From Halorubrum ezzemoulense DSM 17463 (GTDB taxonomy: Archaea > Halobacteriota > Halobacteria > Halobacteriales > Haloferacaceae): a stretch of 32,813 nucleotides of DNA. Position numbers and translations under genes: made by a program. The notes beneath the pieces were generated by a model, which was given only the letters and a program-made list of their open reading frames with translations, had not been told where the DNA came from and did no database searches. The stretch spans positions 1 through 32,813 of the forward strand of contig NZ_NEDJ01000037.1 of the NCBI RefSeq assembly GCF_002114285.1, written 5' to 3'. Every line of letters begins with the position of its first letter. Positions within the stretch are counted from its first letter, which is position 1. Positions 24,731 through 32,728 of this stretch are shown here, piece after piece.

Positions 24731-25645
24731 ATGGAGGACACCTCGACGCGGTCGGAGCCGGAGTCGCCGCCGGAGGAGTCGGCCGACCCGCCCGACGACC
24801 CGGAAGCCCCCGACACGGAGCCCGCGGAAGACGGATCTCGGGCGACCGACGGGACTCCGGAAGCGGAGCCCGCGTCGACCGACGCCGACGGCGCTCCCGG
24901 AGACGAGGACGACATCGAGGCCCTCCGCGAGCGCGTCGAGTCCGAGTACGACTTCGACGACTTCGGCCCGTCGGACATGGCCCAGATGAGCGCCGAGGAG
25001 TGGGACGCCGCCTTCGACCCCGACACGTGGATCACGGGCGACCGGCTCCTCGACCGGGTCGACGCCGAGCTGAAGTCCCGGATCGCGACCCGCGACGTGT
25101 TCGGCGTCTTGGAGCGCGTCCGCGAGGACGGCGAGGAGCGCATCCTCGTCTACTCCGACGAGGGATACGCGATCATCCGCCCCACGGGCGAGGTACGCGG
25201 CGAGGGAACCGTGCTTCGGGACATCGAACCGGTCGTCGCCTTGGCGGCGATGGACTCGTACGAGGTGCCCGAGCCGCCGGAGGACTGGTCGCTCCCGCAC
25301 CCCGACAGCGTTCCGGAGGGTTCGGGCGAGTTCGGCAACCTCGTGATACAGGCGGTCGCCGGGATTCAGGTGCTCGCCGGCGTGGCGCTCCTCGTCGCGA
25401 CCGCCGCGACGGACCTCGACACGATCGTCGCGCCGGCGATGGGCATCGTGTTCCTGCTCGTCGGGGTGTTCCTGTTCGCGATGGTGGCGAACGCGCGGCT
25501 CTCGGACCGGTTCCGATCGGAGGAGTACCGCGACCGTCTGCGAGCGCTCCGCGAGGCGAAGGAGCGGCCCGAGTTCGTCCCGGTTGAGGACGGCGTCGTG
25601 ACCGGCGAGGACGGCGCTACGACCGACCCCGACCGAGACGAGTAA
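24731..25645 (+). CDS. Acidic membrane protein upstream of halocyanin (DUF7319-like)
   Basis: This 304-residue protein begins with ~60 residues of acidic low complexity, followed by a soluble domain (about residues 62-195) containing YDFDDFGPSDMAQMSAEEWD and a beta-rich ILVYSDEGYAIIRPTGEV segment. Two transmembrane helices at about residues 205-225 and 231-255 precede a charged tail. It contains no cysteine, so it is not a Rieske protein. Its constant position beside cytochrome b genes, as I recall it from other haloarchaea, suggests an assembly or accessory role in that complex. Function unknown. Confidence 0.78.
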   Translation: MEDTSTRSEPESPPEESADPPDDPEAPDTEPAEDGSRATDGTPEAEPASTDADGAPGDEDDIEALRERVESEYDFDDFGPSDMAQMSAEEWDAAFDPDTWITGDRLLDRVDAELKSRIATRDVFGVLERVREDGEERILVYSDEGYAIIRPTGEVRGEGTVLRDIEPVVALAAMDSYEVPEPPEDWSLPHPDSVPEGSGEFGNLVIQAVAGIQVLAGVALLVATAATDLDTIVAPAMGIVFLLVGVFLFAMVANARLSDRFRSEEYRDRLRALREAKERPEFVPVEDGVVTGEDGATTDPDRDE

Positions 25646-25708
25646 TCCGCCGATTTCGACGGTCTCAGGCCCTACAGACACCTCCGCGTCGGCGGTATCA
25701 GTCGGTGG

Positions 25709-25715
25709 GTTTAAG
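25709..25715 (+). promoter_or_regulatory. TATA-like box of halocyanin-petB-petD operon
   Basis: gtttaag occurs 26-32 nt before the halocyanin ATG, the spacing expected for a leaderless transcript. The four genes from halocyanin to the petD-like gene follow with overlaps or gaps of 7 bp or less, so this probably drives all of them. Confidence 0.5.
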
Positions 25716-25740
25716 CGCACCCCGTCCTGAGTGAAACTGT

Positions 25741-26391
25741 ATGAAAAGGCGGGACTTCGTGCGGACGGCCGGCGGCGCGACCGCCGCCGTCGCGGCCTCC
25801 GCCGGGGCGACCGGAACGGCGGCTGCACAGGAGGTACAGCCCGATTGGCCGAGCGGGGCGGCCAGCGGAAACGTGGGCTCGTACACCGACGCCCGCGGCC
25901 AGGACTCGGTGACCATCTCGGTCGGGGCCGGCAGCAACGGCCTCGCGTTCGACCCGACCCTCGTGTGGGTCGACGAGGGAACGACGATCACCTGGGAGTG
26001 GACGGGCAACGGCGGCGACCACAACGTCCAGGCGGTCGATGGCGGCGGCCCGGCCAGCTTCGACAGCGGTGACCCCGTCGGCGAGGAGGGGTACACCTAC
26101 GAGTACGAGACGTCGAGCGAGGACGCCGGGATCACCCACTACCACTGCGTGCCCCACACCGCGGTCGGCATGCACGGCGGCATCGCCGTCGGCGAGGACG
26201 TCGCGACCGTCGAGGTCGGCGGCGGCGCGAACACCGGGTGGCCCGAGGACATCGCCAAGGTCGGCGTTCCGCTCCACGCCCACTGGGTCGGCATCTCCGC
26301 GATCCTCGGCATCGGGCTGACGTTCGTGTTCACGTTCTACATGCTCAAGTACGGCGAGTCCGCCCACACGGGTCACGGGGGTGCGAGATGA
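25741..26391 (+). CDS. Membrane-anchored halocyanin (blue copper protein)
   Basis: This 216-residue protein carries one type-1 copper site. The ligands are His94 (GDHNV), Cys136, His139 and Met144 (HCVPHTAVGM). The N-terminus is a Tat signal (KRRDFVRTAGG and a hydrophobic stretch ending AAAQ near residue 30), so the domain acts outside the membrane. A single C-terminal helix (about residues 183-203) anchors it, followed by a short His-rich tail. It is the first gene of a run with cytochrome b subunits and overlaps the next gene by 4 bp. It is well placed to accept electrons from the cytochrome b complex, in a position where a Rieske protein might be expected. Confidence 0.92.
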   Translation: MKRRDFVRTAGGATAAVAASAGATGTAAAQEVQPDWPSGAASGNVGSYTDARGQDSVTISVGAGSNGLAFDPTLVWVDEGTTITWEWTGNGGDHNVQAVDGGGPASFDSGDPVGEEGYTYEYETSSEDAGITHYHCVPHTAVGMHGGIAVGEDVATVEVGGGANTGWPEDIAKVGVPLHAHWVGISAILGIGLTFVFTFYMLKYGESAHTGHGGAR

Positions 26392-26777
26392 GCTCCGGCA
26401 ACTCCTCGTACGGCGACATTCACCGGTACGAACCGGCCCGTGAGAGCACCGCCGCCGCGATCGCGATCGTCCTCCTCACCGTCATCGAGGTCGTGTTCGT
26501 CGCGCTTTTCACCTACGGGCTGATGTCCGCGTGGGCGTCGACGGAGGCCGGCACCCTGTTCGTCGGGGCGCTTCTCGCCCTCATCTTTATTGATCTCGCG
26601 TTCATCCTACTCCTGTACCGGAAAGAGTTCCTTCCGGACGTGATGATCGTGAAGAAACGCCGTCGCAAGTGGGAGGACCTGTACGTCCGCGAGGAGGACA
26701 AGGACGGCAAAAGCATCGACACCGGCGGGCTGGCGGACACGCTGAAACGGGCTGTGTACCCGTACTACAAGAAGTGA
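26388..26777 (+). CDS. Small membrane protein of the cytochrome b operon (DUF7318-like)
   Basis: This 129-residue protein has two transmembrane helices (about residues 22-46 and 54-76) and a basic C-terminal domain (KKRRRKWEDLYVREEDKDGK) that should face the cytoplasm. Its ATG overlaps the halocyanin stop by 4 bp, and the petB-like gene starts 7 bp after its own stop. The tight coupling suggests a structural or assembly subunit of the complex. I see no cofactor motif. Confidence 0.82.
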   Translation: MSSGNSSYGDIHRYEPARESTAAAIAIVLLTVIEVVFVALFTYGLMSAWASTEAGTLFVGALLALIFIDLAFILLLYRKEFLPDVMIVKKRRRKWEDLYVREEDKDGKSIDTGGLADTLKRAVYPYYKK

Positions 26778-26784
26778 TTCGACA

Positions 26785-27594
26785 ATGAGTCTGAAAAAAC
26801 AAGACGACATGGACCACAACGCGTGGCTCAAGAGTCAGGACCTCACGGCCATCGAGACGGCGTTCCTGACCACGCTCATCTGGCTGGACAAGCGGCTTCG
26901 CATCGTCGACTACCTCGAACTGCTGGAGACGATGTACTACCGCGCGAACCTCCAGATGCCGAAGAGCCACACCGAGCAGTACGACCTCGACAACAAGTTC
27001 TGGTACTGGTACCCGCTGTACTCGCTCGGGTCCCTCTCTATCATCGCATACCTGCTCGCGGCGGTCTCCGGCGCGCTGCTCGGGTTCTATTACGCACCGT
27101 CGACCGCCGGTGCGGCGGCGCAGGGCGACCCGACGGCGGCGTACGACTCGATGGTGATGATCATGACGGACGTCCAGTTCGGGTTCATGCTCCGGGCGAT
27201 CCACCGCTGGGCGGCGCAGTTCATGGTGGCGGCGGTGTTCCTCCACATGCTGCGCGTCTACTTCACCGGCGCGTACAAGGAGCCGCGCGAGGTCAACTGG
27301 ATCCTCGGCGTCGTGCTCATCGCCCTGACGCTGCTGTTCGGCTTCTCCGGGTACGTCCTCCCGTGGAAGCAGCTGTCCTTCTGGGCGGCGCAGATCGGCG
27401 GCGAACTGGCGCTCGCGACCCCGATCGTGGGCGAGTGGGCGGCCCAGTTGCTGTTCGGCGGCTTCACCCTCGGACAGGCGACGCTCGTGAGAATGTACAT
27501 CCTGCACGTGTTCGTGCTGCCGTTCGTGGTCACCGCGCTCATCGCGGTCCACGTGGGCATCGTCTGGGTGCAGGGCATCGCGGAACCGCACTAA
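26785..27594 (+). CDS. petB: Cytochrome b N-terminal subunit (cytochrome b6-like)
   Basis: This 269-residue protein is the haem-carrying subunit of a quinol-oxidising complex. Four haem-ligand histidines are visible: His140 and His154 in one helix (HRWAAQFMVAAVFLH), and His241 and His256 in the other. The second pair is spaced by 14 residues, as in cytochrome b6, rather than 13. The first pair is spaced by 13. FSGYVLPWKQ matches the conserved quinol-site region. I see no Cys equivalent to Cys35 of b6, which binds the extra haem in plant b6f. The C-terminal part of cytochrome b is a separate gene starting 4 bp later, as in b6f complexes. Confidence 0.93.
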   Translation: MSLKKQDDMDHNAWLKSQDLTAIETAFLTTLIWLDKRLRIVDYLELLETMYYRANLQMPKSHTEQYDLDNKFWYWYPLYSLGSLSIIAYLLAAVSGALLGFYYAPSTAGAAAQGDPTAAYDSMVMIMTDVQFGFMLRAIHRWAAQFMVAAVFLHMLRVYFTGAYKEPREVNWILGVVLIALTLLFGFSGYVLPWKQLSFWAAQIGGELALATPIVGEWAAQLLFGGFTLGQATLVRMYILHVFVLPFVVTALIAVHVGIVWVQGIAEPH

Positions 27595-27598
27595 TCCA

Positions 27599-28387
27599 AT
27601 GACCGACGACACCACTCCCATGACGGACGGAGGCACCGACGACGAGGCGCGGACCGACGGCGGCCCCCCGGCGACCGTCCCGCCGGACGACGAGACGCCG
27701 ACCTGGTCGGAGCGCAAGGAGCGCAGCCAGGGGCTCGCACAGCTCACCTACCAGTACTTTGAGCGGTCCCGCCGCGAGGACGAGGACCTCCGCGCGGAGT
27801 CCACGTACGTCGAGCGCGACGTGCTCGGCTTCCCGACGTGGCCCCACGAGACGATCCGGAACCTCGCTATCACGTCGTTCTTCCTCGGGATCATGCTGCT
27901 CGTGGCGTCGATCCTTCCGGGGCACTTCGGGGACCCGGCGAACCCCGGATCGACGCCGGCGATCATCCTGCCCGACTGGTACCTCTACTGGTCGTTCGGA
28001 CTGCTGAAACTCAGCCCGATCAACCCCGAACTCGCGGTGTTGGGCGGCAACATCGTCATGTCCAACGAGCTGTACGGGCTCGTGGCCCACGGCGCCATCT
28101 TCGGCGTCATCACGCTCGTCCCCTTCCTCAACAAGGGGAACGCGCGGCGTCCCGTCGAGGAGCCGGGCTGGGCGGCGCTCGGGATGACCGGCGTCGTGCT
28201 GGCGATCACGCTGGCGGTGCTCGCCATCCAGAACTTCTTCCCCGTCCCGCTCGAGCTGCTGTTCTCGCTCGTGTTCATGCTCCCCGTCGTCGCCGGCATC
28301 ATCACCTACGCGGTGTTGAAGACGATGCGCGAGGGGTACATGTACGACCTCAACCGCCGGTACTTCATGCTCCGCCCGCCGAAGTAA
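27599..28387 (+). CDS. petD: Cytochrome b C-terminal subunit (subunit IV-like)
   Basis: This 262-residue protein supplies the remaining helices of cytochrome b, with the quinol-site motif PDWY at residues 125-128 (LPDWYLYWSFGLLKL). The Asp form instead of PEWY is typical of complexes using low-potential menaquinone, which haloarchaea contain. An acidic N-terminal extension of about 75 residues precedes the first helix (about residue 87). Further helices lie at about residues 150-170, 190-212 and 218-240. It directly follows the petB-like gene and should form one complex with it and with halocyanin. Confidence 0.92.
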   Translation: MTDDTTPMTDGGTDDEARTDGGPPATVPPDDETPTWSERKERSQGLAQLTYQYFERSRREDEDLRAESTYVERDVLGFPTWPHETIRNLAITSFFLGIMLLVASILPGHFGDPANPGSTPAIILPDWYLYWSFGLLKLSPINPELAVLGGNIVMSNELYGLVAHGAIFGVITLVPFLNKGNARRPVEEPGWAALGMTGVVLAITLAVLAIQNFFPVPLELLFSLVFMLPVVAGIITYAVLKTMREGYMYDLNRRYFMLRPPK

Positions 28388-28470
28388 CCGGTCGAGCCCT
28401 GCCCGCTTCGCCCCCGTGACCGACGCGCGGTCGCGGTCCGGTCCAGCCGTTCAGACGCTCCGTATCACCC

Positions 28471-28902
28471 ATGTCATCCTCAACAGACGGCGACTCCTCG
28501 CAGGCGTTCGACGAGACCGGCGATCCGATCGCGGCCGACGACGACGCCGAGCCCCGCACCGAGCCGACGGGCCCGCGGGAGGGCCCGAGCGGCCGAGAGA
28601 TCGTCGTCCCTTTCCGGCTGTACAAGGCCGTCACCGTCTTCTCGACGCTCGCCGCGGTCGTCACCTACTTCGTCGGGTTCACCCTCATCGACGCCGCGAC
28701 GCTCCAGATCAGCTTCGTCCGGACGACCATCGTCTATCTGCTCGACAACGCCGGACTCCTGCCCCCGGAAGACGTGCTGGTGGCGATACTGGCGATCACG
28801 GGCGTGGGATTCATTATCCTCGGAACCGCCGTGTACGTGCTCGGGACCCGGTTCCGCGGACAGGGGATGGGAAAGTCTCAAGACGACCCCAGCGAAACAT
28901 GA
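28471..28902 (+). CDS. Membrane protein downstream of petD (DUF7315-like)
   Basis: This 143-residue protein has an acidic N-terminus of ~45 residues and two transmembrane helices (about residues 50-72 and 104-127), with an amphipathic VRTTIVYLLDNAGLLPP segment between. It starts 83 bp after the petD-like gene and is followed 4 bp later by another small membrane protein. No cofactor site is visible. I recall homologues named DUF7315 at the same place in other haloarchaea, which suggests a subunit or assembly factor. Confidence 0.8.
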   Translation: MSSSTDGDSSQAFDETGDPIAADDDAEPRTEPTGPREGPSGREIVVPFRLYKAVTVFSTLAAVVTYFVGFTLIDAATLQISFVRTTIVYLLDNAGLLPPEDVLVAILAITGVGFIILGTAVYVLGTRFRGQGMGKSQDDPSET

Positions 28903-28906
28903 GATA

Positions 28907-29191
28907 ATGGCAGACGAGTTCATGAAGGGCTTCGCCCTGTTCGCGATCGGCGGTCTCGGCTGGATCACCTTCGGCGGCTGGTACCGGACGCCGTCGTACT
29001 ACCAGGTGTCGCAGCTCGTGAACCCGGCGGAGGGCGTGAACACGGCGTACGGCGAGATCGGCGTGTTCGCGGGCGACATGTTCTTCTGGCTGATGGTGCT
29101 CGGTGCGGCGACGTTCTGGGTGCTCATCCCGGCCAGCCGCCAGCTCCGCGACGCTCTCAACGGCGGCGACGAAGACGCCGCCGCGAACTGA
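28907..29191 (+). CDS. Small membrane protein (DUF7314-like)
   Basis: This 94-residue protein has two transmembrane helices (about residues 7-25 and 53-76) separated by a conserved-looking aromatic loop (GGWYRTPSYYQVSQLV). It follows the previous gene after 4 bp and is probably its translational partner. Function unknown; its size and position fit a small subunit of the cytochrome b/halocyanin complex. Confidence 0.8.
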   Translation: MADEFMKGFALFAIGGLGWITFGGWYRTPSYYQVSQLVNPAEGVNTAYGEIGVFAGDMFFWLMVLGAATFWVLIPASRQLRDALNGGDEDAAAN

Positions 29192-29304
29192 ACGCGAAAC
29201 GCTCGTCTCGTTTCTCCGCTCTTCCTCGCGCCGTTCACCGGTGACGCGACGGCGACCGCCGGCGAACCGAGGGATTTTCACCGCCGCTCGTCACACCTAC
29301 GGCC

Positions 29305-30036
29305 ATGAGTGAGCCGACGCGCCCCTTCGCGGTTCTCGGCGAGGGCGACCCGGCGGCGGCGATCCGATCGGCGGCGACCGACGCGGGCGCCCCGCTCGTC
29401 GACCGCGCCGAGGCAGACGTGGTCGTCGCCGTCGGCGAGGCCGCGCTCCGCGAGGCGATGCGCGCGGCCGCGAGTACGAACACGCGCGGCCACCCGATCC
29501 TCCCGGTCGGAACGGGCCGTCACGCGGTCGACCCGAGTCTCGTGACCGACCTCGTCGTCGACGGGCCGGCTCCCGAGTTCGACGCGTTCTCCCGCGTCGC
29601 TCATCCGGTCGTCGCGGTCGAACGGCCGGATAGTCGCCGCCGGTTCGCGGCCGCCGACGTCGCGTTCGTGACGGCGGCGCCGGCCCGGATATCCGAGTAC
29701 GAGATCGCGTTCTCCGACGGCGAGTCGGCGTCGGTGCGCGCGGACGGCGCCGTGGTCGCGACGCCGCTCGGGAGTGAGGGGTATGCGGCGGCGGCCGGCG
29801 GGCCGCTGGTATCGCCCGGGGCGGGCCTCGCGGTCGTCCCCGTCTCGCCGTTCACGACCGCTCCCGACACGTGGGTCGCGAGCGGCCGCCTCGGGGTCAC
29901 CGTCGAGCGCGAGGAGGAGTCGGTCGCGCTGGTCGTCGACGGGGACCGCTGGGAGACTGTCGAGCCACATCGCGCGGTCAGGATCGAGGCCGCGACGACG
30001 GTCGATCTCCTCGCTCCGACGGCGGAGCGGGGGTGA
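29305..30036 (+). CDS. Degenerate NAD-kinase-like protein
   Basis: This 243-residue protein has the C-terminal NAD-kinase fold signature DGAVVATPLGSEGYAAAAGGP (split as DGAVVATPLG and SEGYAAAAGGP) followed by VVPVSPF, which corresponds to the NAD-binding beta region of the family. The N-terminal catalytic motif GGDGT is absent: the matching place reads VVVAVGEAALREAM. Without the GGDG loop and its Asp, normal ATP-dependent NAD phosphorylation is doubtful. It may bind NAD(P) as a sensor, or use a different mechanism. A TATA-like attttca (29274-29280) lies 25-31 nt before the ATG. It lies between two groups of respiratory membrane genes. The family call is good; activity is uncertain. Confidence 0.8.
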   Translation: MSEPTRPFAVLGEGDPAAAIRSAATDAGAPLVDRAEADVVVAVGEAALREAMRAAASTNTRGHPILPVGTGRHAVDPSLVTDLVVDGPAPEFDAFSRVAHPVVAVERPDSRRRFAAADVAFVTAAPARISEYEIAFSDGESASVRADGAVVATPLGSEGYAAAAGGPLVSPGAGLAVVPVSPFTTAPDTWVASGRLGVTVEREEESVALVVDGDRWETVEPHRAVRIEAATTVDLLAPTAERG

Positions 30037-30055
30037 TCCCTCCCCCGGTGGCGGC

Positions 30056-30107
30056 GACGGCTCGTTCCGATCGCAGCGACGGACGGCTCGTTCCGATCGC
30101 AGCGACG
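30056..30107. repeat. Perfect 26-bp tandem duplication
   Basis: The unit from gacggctcgttcc to gatcgcagcgacg occurs twice without a gap, at 30056-30081 and 30082-30107. It lies between the NAD-kinase-like and DUF7313-like genes and ends about 35 bp before the TATA-like box of the latter. It may be a recent slippage event or a doubled regulatory site. Confidence 0.85.
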
Positions 30108-30172
30108 CCGCCCCTCCCCGCGGGCGCGCCGATCGGAAACACTCTAATACGTCGTGAACGGAAGTGGTGGAT

Positions 30173-30616
30173 ATGGACCCACTGCAGTTCCTCGTTCCCC
30201 GCGGCTGGCTGTCGGCCGTCGGGCCGGCGCTGCCGTACGCGATCTTCGTGATGACAGTCGCGAACCTCGCCACGCGGCACCTCGCGCACAGGCGGCACGT
30301 CGAACAGGGACAGGAGGCGGACAGCGTGGAGGCGTACACGCCGCACGTGTTCACTAACGTCGGGCTCGTCCTCCTCTCGTTCGTCTACATCCTCGGTTCG
30401 CCGGTGCGAGGGACGATCCTCTCCGTGCTCGTCCTCGCGATGTTCGTCGCCGACTTCTTCGAGCTGGAGGCCCGCAACGTCGAGGCCCGGAACGACATGA
30501 CGATCGAGGCGCCGAAGAGCTCGATCGCCGCCTCGCTCGTCGTGTTGGTGTGGTCGTCGTACTTCGCGCTGTTCTTCCTCGTCGAAGGGATCTGGAACCA
30601 GTTCGTCGTCGCCTGA
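30173..30616 (+). CDS. Membrane protein (DUF7313-like)
   Basis: This 147-residue protein has about four transmembrane helices (residues 15-34, 58-76, 80-97 and 118-142). Between the third and fourth is a charged loop, LEARNVEARNDMTIEAPKSS. The ATG at 30173 is preferred over an in-frame GTG at 30164 because ctctaatac (30142-30150) then lies 23-31 nt upstream. I recall this as DUF7313, found beside the NAD-kinase-like gene near cytochrome b genes. Function unknown. Confidence 0.8.
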   Translation: MDPLQFLVPRGWLSAVGPALPYAIFVMTVANLATRHLAHRRHVEQGQEADSVEAYTPHVFTNVGLVLLSFVYILGSPVRGTILSVLVLAMFVADFFELEARNVEARNDMTIEAPKSSIAASLVVLVWSSYFALFFLVEGIWNQFVVA

Positions 30617-30652
30617 CGAACCGCGGACCGCCGCTTTCTCGCTCGCCTCGCG

Positions 30653-31975
30653 TCAGAACGGCCAGTCGCCGGTGAGCTTCATCCCCGTCGCCTTCCCCTC
30701 GGCTTCGAGCGCCGCCGCGATCTCGTCGGTGTCGCGGCGGGGAACCGACGCGTCCGCCTCGGCGAGCTCGACGACCAGCTCGGTCAGGAGGATCGCCTGC
30801 TCGCGGAGGTTTCGCGACTCCAGCTTATCCAGCGTGTCGGCGTGGGTGTGGCCCCAGCCGCGGCCGCGCCCCTCGGTCTCGCCCGAGACCATGTACCCGG
30901 GGATCCCCCGCTTCACGAACGGCCAGTGGTCGCTGTGGGGGACCAGCTCGCTCCCCGTCGCGATCGGGTGGTCGAAGCGGTCGCTCACACGGTCGGCGGC
31001 CGCCGCCAGCGCGTCGAAGTCGTGGTGGTCGAGCCGCAGCGTCCGACCGAACACGTTGCTGTCGACGTTGACGACCGCGCGGACCGCCTCCCTGTCGGCC
31101 GCCTCGGCGGCCACGGACGAGCCGACGAGCCCGACCTCCTCGGCGCCGAACGCGGCGAACCGGACCCGCACGTCGAGCTCGCCCTCGCGCGCAGCGAGCG
31201 CCCGCGCGACCTCGACGATCGTCGCCGTCCCCGCCCCGTTGTCCATCGCGCCCTCCGCGATGTCGTGGGCGTCGACGTGCGAGGAGACGAGCAGGTGTTC
31301 GTCGGTGTCGGGGCCGAGTTCGGCGACCGCGTTGCCGCTCGTCGCCGTCGGCGTCTCGCAGTCGACCGCGACGGTCAGGTCGTCGCCCTCGCGTCGCCGC
31401 GCCAGCCGGGCGCCGGTCTCCTTCGAGACGCCGACCGCCGGGATCGCCCCCACGGGCGCCTCCGCGGTCCCGACACTCCCGGTCGGCGGGAGGGTCCCCT
31501 CGACGTGGTTGGCGAAGACGAAGGCGGCGGCGCCGGCGTCGACCGCGCGGTAGTACTTCTCCCGGCGATGGATGAATCGGTCGACGGCGTCGGGGGTGTC
31601 CGACGACACCATCACGACCTTCCCCTCGAGGTCGGCCTCGAAGTCCGCTGGAACGCCGTGACCGAGGTCGACGAACTCCCCGGTCACCTCGGCGCTCGGG
31701 CTGCGCGGTAGCGCGATACAGGCGTTCGGGCCGACGGCGACCGGCTCGTCCGTCGCGGCCTCGCGGACCGCGCTGTCGCCGCGCTCCCAGCCCTGTATCT
31801 CGAACTCCTCGACCGCGGCGTTCCGCGCGCCGGCCGCGGCGAACGCGTCGCGGGTCAGCTCAAGCGCCTCGCGCTCGCCCGCCGAGCCGGCCATGCGGTC
31901 GCCGACGTCGACGAGGTCGAGGAGGTGGTTCCAGCCCGCGTCGCTCGTGAACGTCTCGCCGATCCAGTCGGTCAT
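30653..31975 (-). CDS. M28-family zinc metallopeptidase
   Basis: This 440-residue enzyme is an aminopeptidase or carboxypeptidase of family M28. A PA-type insert domain (about residues 85-200) precedes the catalytic domain. The zinc ligands and catalytic residues can be followed in order: His in SSHVDAHD, Asp in MDNGAGTA, the Glu pair in GAEEVGLVGS, Asp in VVNVDSN, and His in GHTHADT. There is no signal peptide, so it probably acts in the cytoplasm on peptides. It ends convergent with the DUF7313-like gene and has no clear functional tie to the respiratory cluster. Confidence 0.9.
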   Translation of the reverse strand: MTDWIGETFTSDAGWNHLLDLVDVGDRMAGSAGEREALELTRDAFAAAGARNAAVEEFEIQGWERGDSAVREAATDEPVAVGPNACIALPRSPSAEVTGEFVDLGHGVPADFEADLEGKVVMVSSDTPDAVDRFIHRREKYYRAVDAGAAAFVFANHVEGTLPPTGSVGTAEAPVGAIPAVGVSKETGARLARRREGDDLTVAVDCETPTATSGNAVAELGPDTDEHLLVSSHVDAHDIAEGAMDNGAGTATIVEVARALAAREGELDVRVRFAAFGAEEVGLVGSSVAAEAADREAVRAVVNVDSNVFGRTLRLDHHDFDALAAAADRVSDRFDHPIATGSELVPHSDHWPFVKRGIPGYMVSGETEGRGRGWGHTHADTLDKLESRNLREQAILLTELVVELAEADASVPRRDTDEIAAALEAEGKATGMKLTGDWPF

Positions 31976-32068
31976 GGGTGTGGGTGTCGCGGCCGCCGGT
32001 CAAGCGTTTCGGTGGCGGCGGGGGCGGCCGGGATCCCCCGGCGAGACGCCGGGGCCGAGGGGGAGGAG

Positions 32069-32728
32069 TTAGACCGGGACGGCCGGCAGGAGGACCGTCG
32101 CGGCCTCGGCGGCCGCGAACGTCGAGTCGTACAGGTGGTTCAAGAGGAGGTAGGTGACGACCCCGAGCGCGAGCGAGAGGATCCACGCGCTCGCGGCGAT
32201 CCGACCGACGCGCCGGTGTGGCGTCTCCGTCCGGAGCTCCTGTTCGGTGTGGGTGAGCCCGAGGACGATCGCGTAGAGGACGACGGGGACCGAGACCACG
32301 GAGAGAATGATGTGGATCGCGAGCATGATCAGGTACGCGGGGTACACCCAGTCCCACAGCGGGACCCACGCGTACGACGAGTCGAGGACGAACTCCTTGG
32401 TGCCGCCCCCGGCGACCTTCGGGAGGTACATCCCGAGGAACAGGAGGATGAGGACGAACGACGTCGTCATCGCCGCCGCGTGCTTTTTCACCTCGTCGTT
32501 CCGGATCCAGTACCAGCCGAGCGAGAGGGAGATCACGGTGACCGTGTTGACGGCCGCGATGGCGTGCGCGAGCAGATTGACCGTTTCCTGCGTGAGCGTC
32601 GGGAACAGCGCTTGGAACTCCGGAACGAGGAACACGCCCCCCACGGCGCCGTAGCCGACGACGGTGAGGAGGACGGTTATCGCGGTGGCCCGCTCTTTGG
32701 CCCGGTCGCGAACGCTGGCGGTGGACAT
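32069..32728 (-). CDS. DUF420 membrane protein (CtaM/YozB-like)
   Basis: This 219-residue protein has five or six transmembrane helices, starting near residue 17 (ITVLLTVVGYGAVGGVFLV). It carries DUF420 features: NTVTVISLSLGWYWIRNDEVKKH, split here as NTVTVISLSLG and WYWIRNDEVKKH, then LFLGMYLPKV, and His residues in LAIHIILS that could face haem. DUF420 proteins help mature haem-copper oxidases; CtaM of Staphylococcus aureus is the studied case. A TATA-like box (ccaataac on the minus strand, 32750-32757) lies 22-29 nt upstream of the ATG. It is near, but not in, the cytochrome b cluster. The last 85 bp of the window hold only this promoter. Confidence 0.85.
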   Translation of the reverse strand: MSTASVRDRAKERATAITVLLTVVGYGAVGGVFLVPEFQALFPTLTQETVNLLAHAIAAVNTVTVISLSLGWYWIRNDEVKKHAAAMTTSFVLILLFLGMYLPKVAGGGTKEFVLDSSYAWVPLWDWVYPAYLIMLAIHIILSVVSVPVVLYAIVLGLTHTEQELRTETPHRRVGRIAASAWILSLALGVVTYLLLNHLYDSTFAAAEAATVLLPAVPV

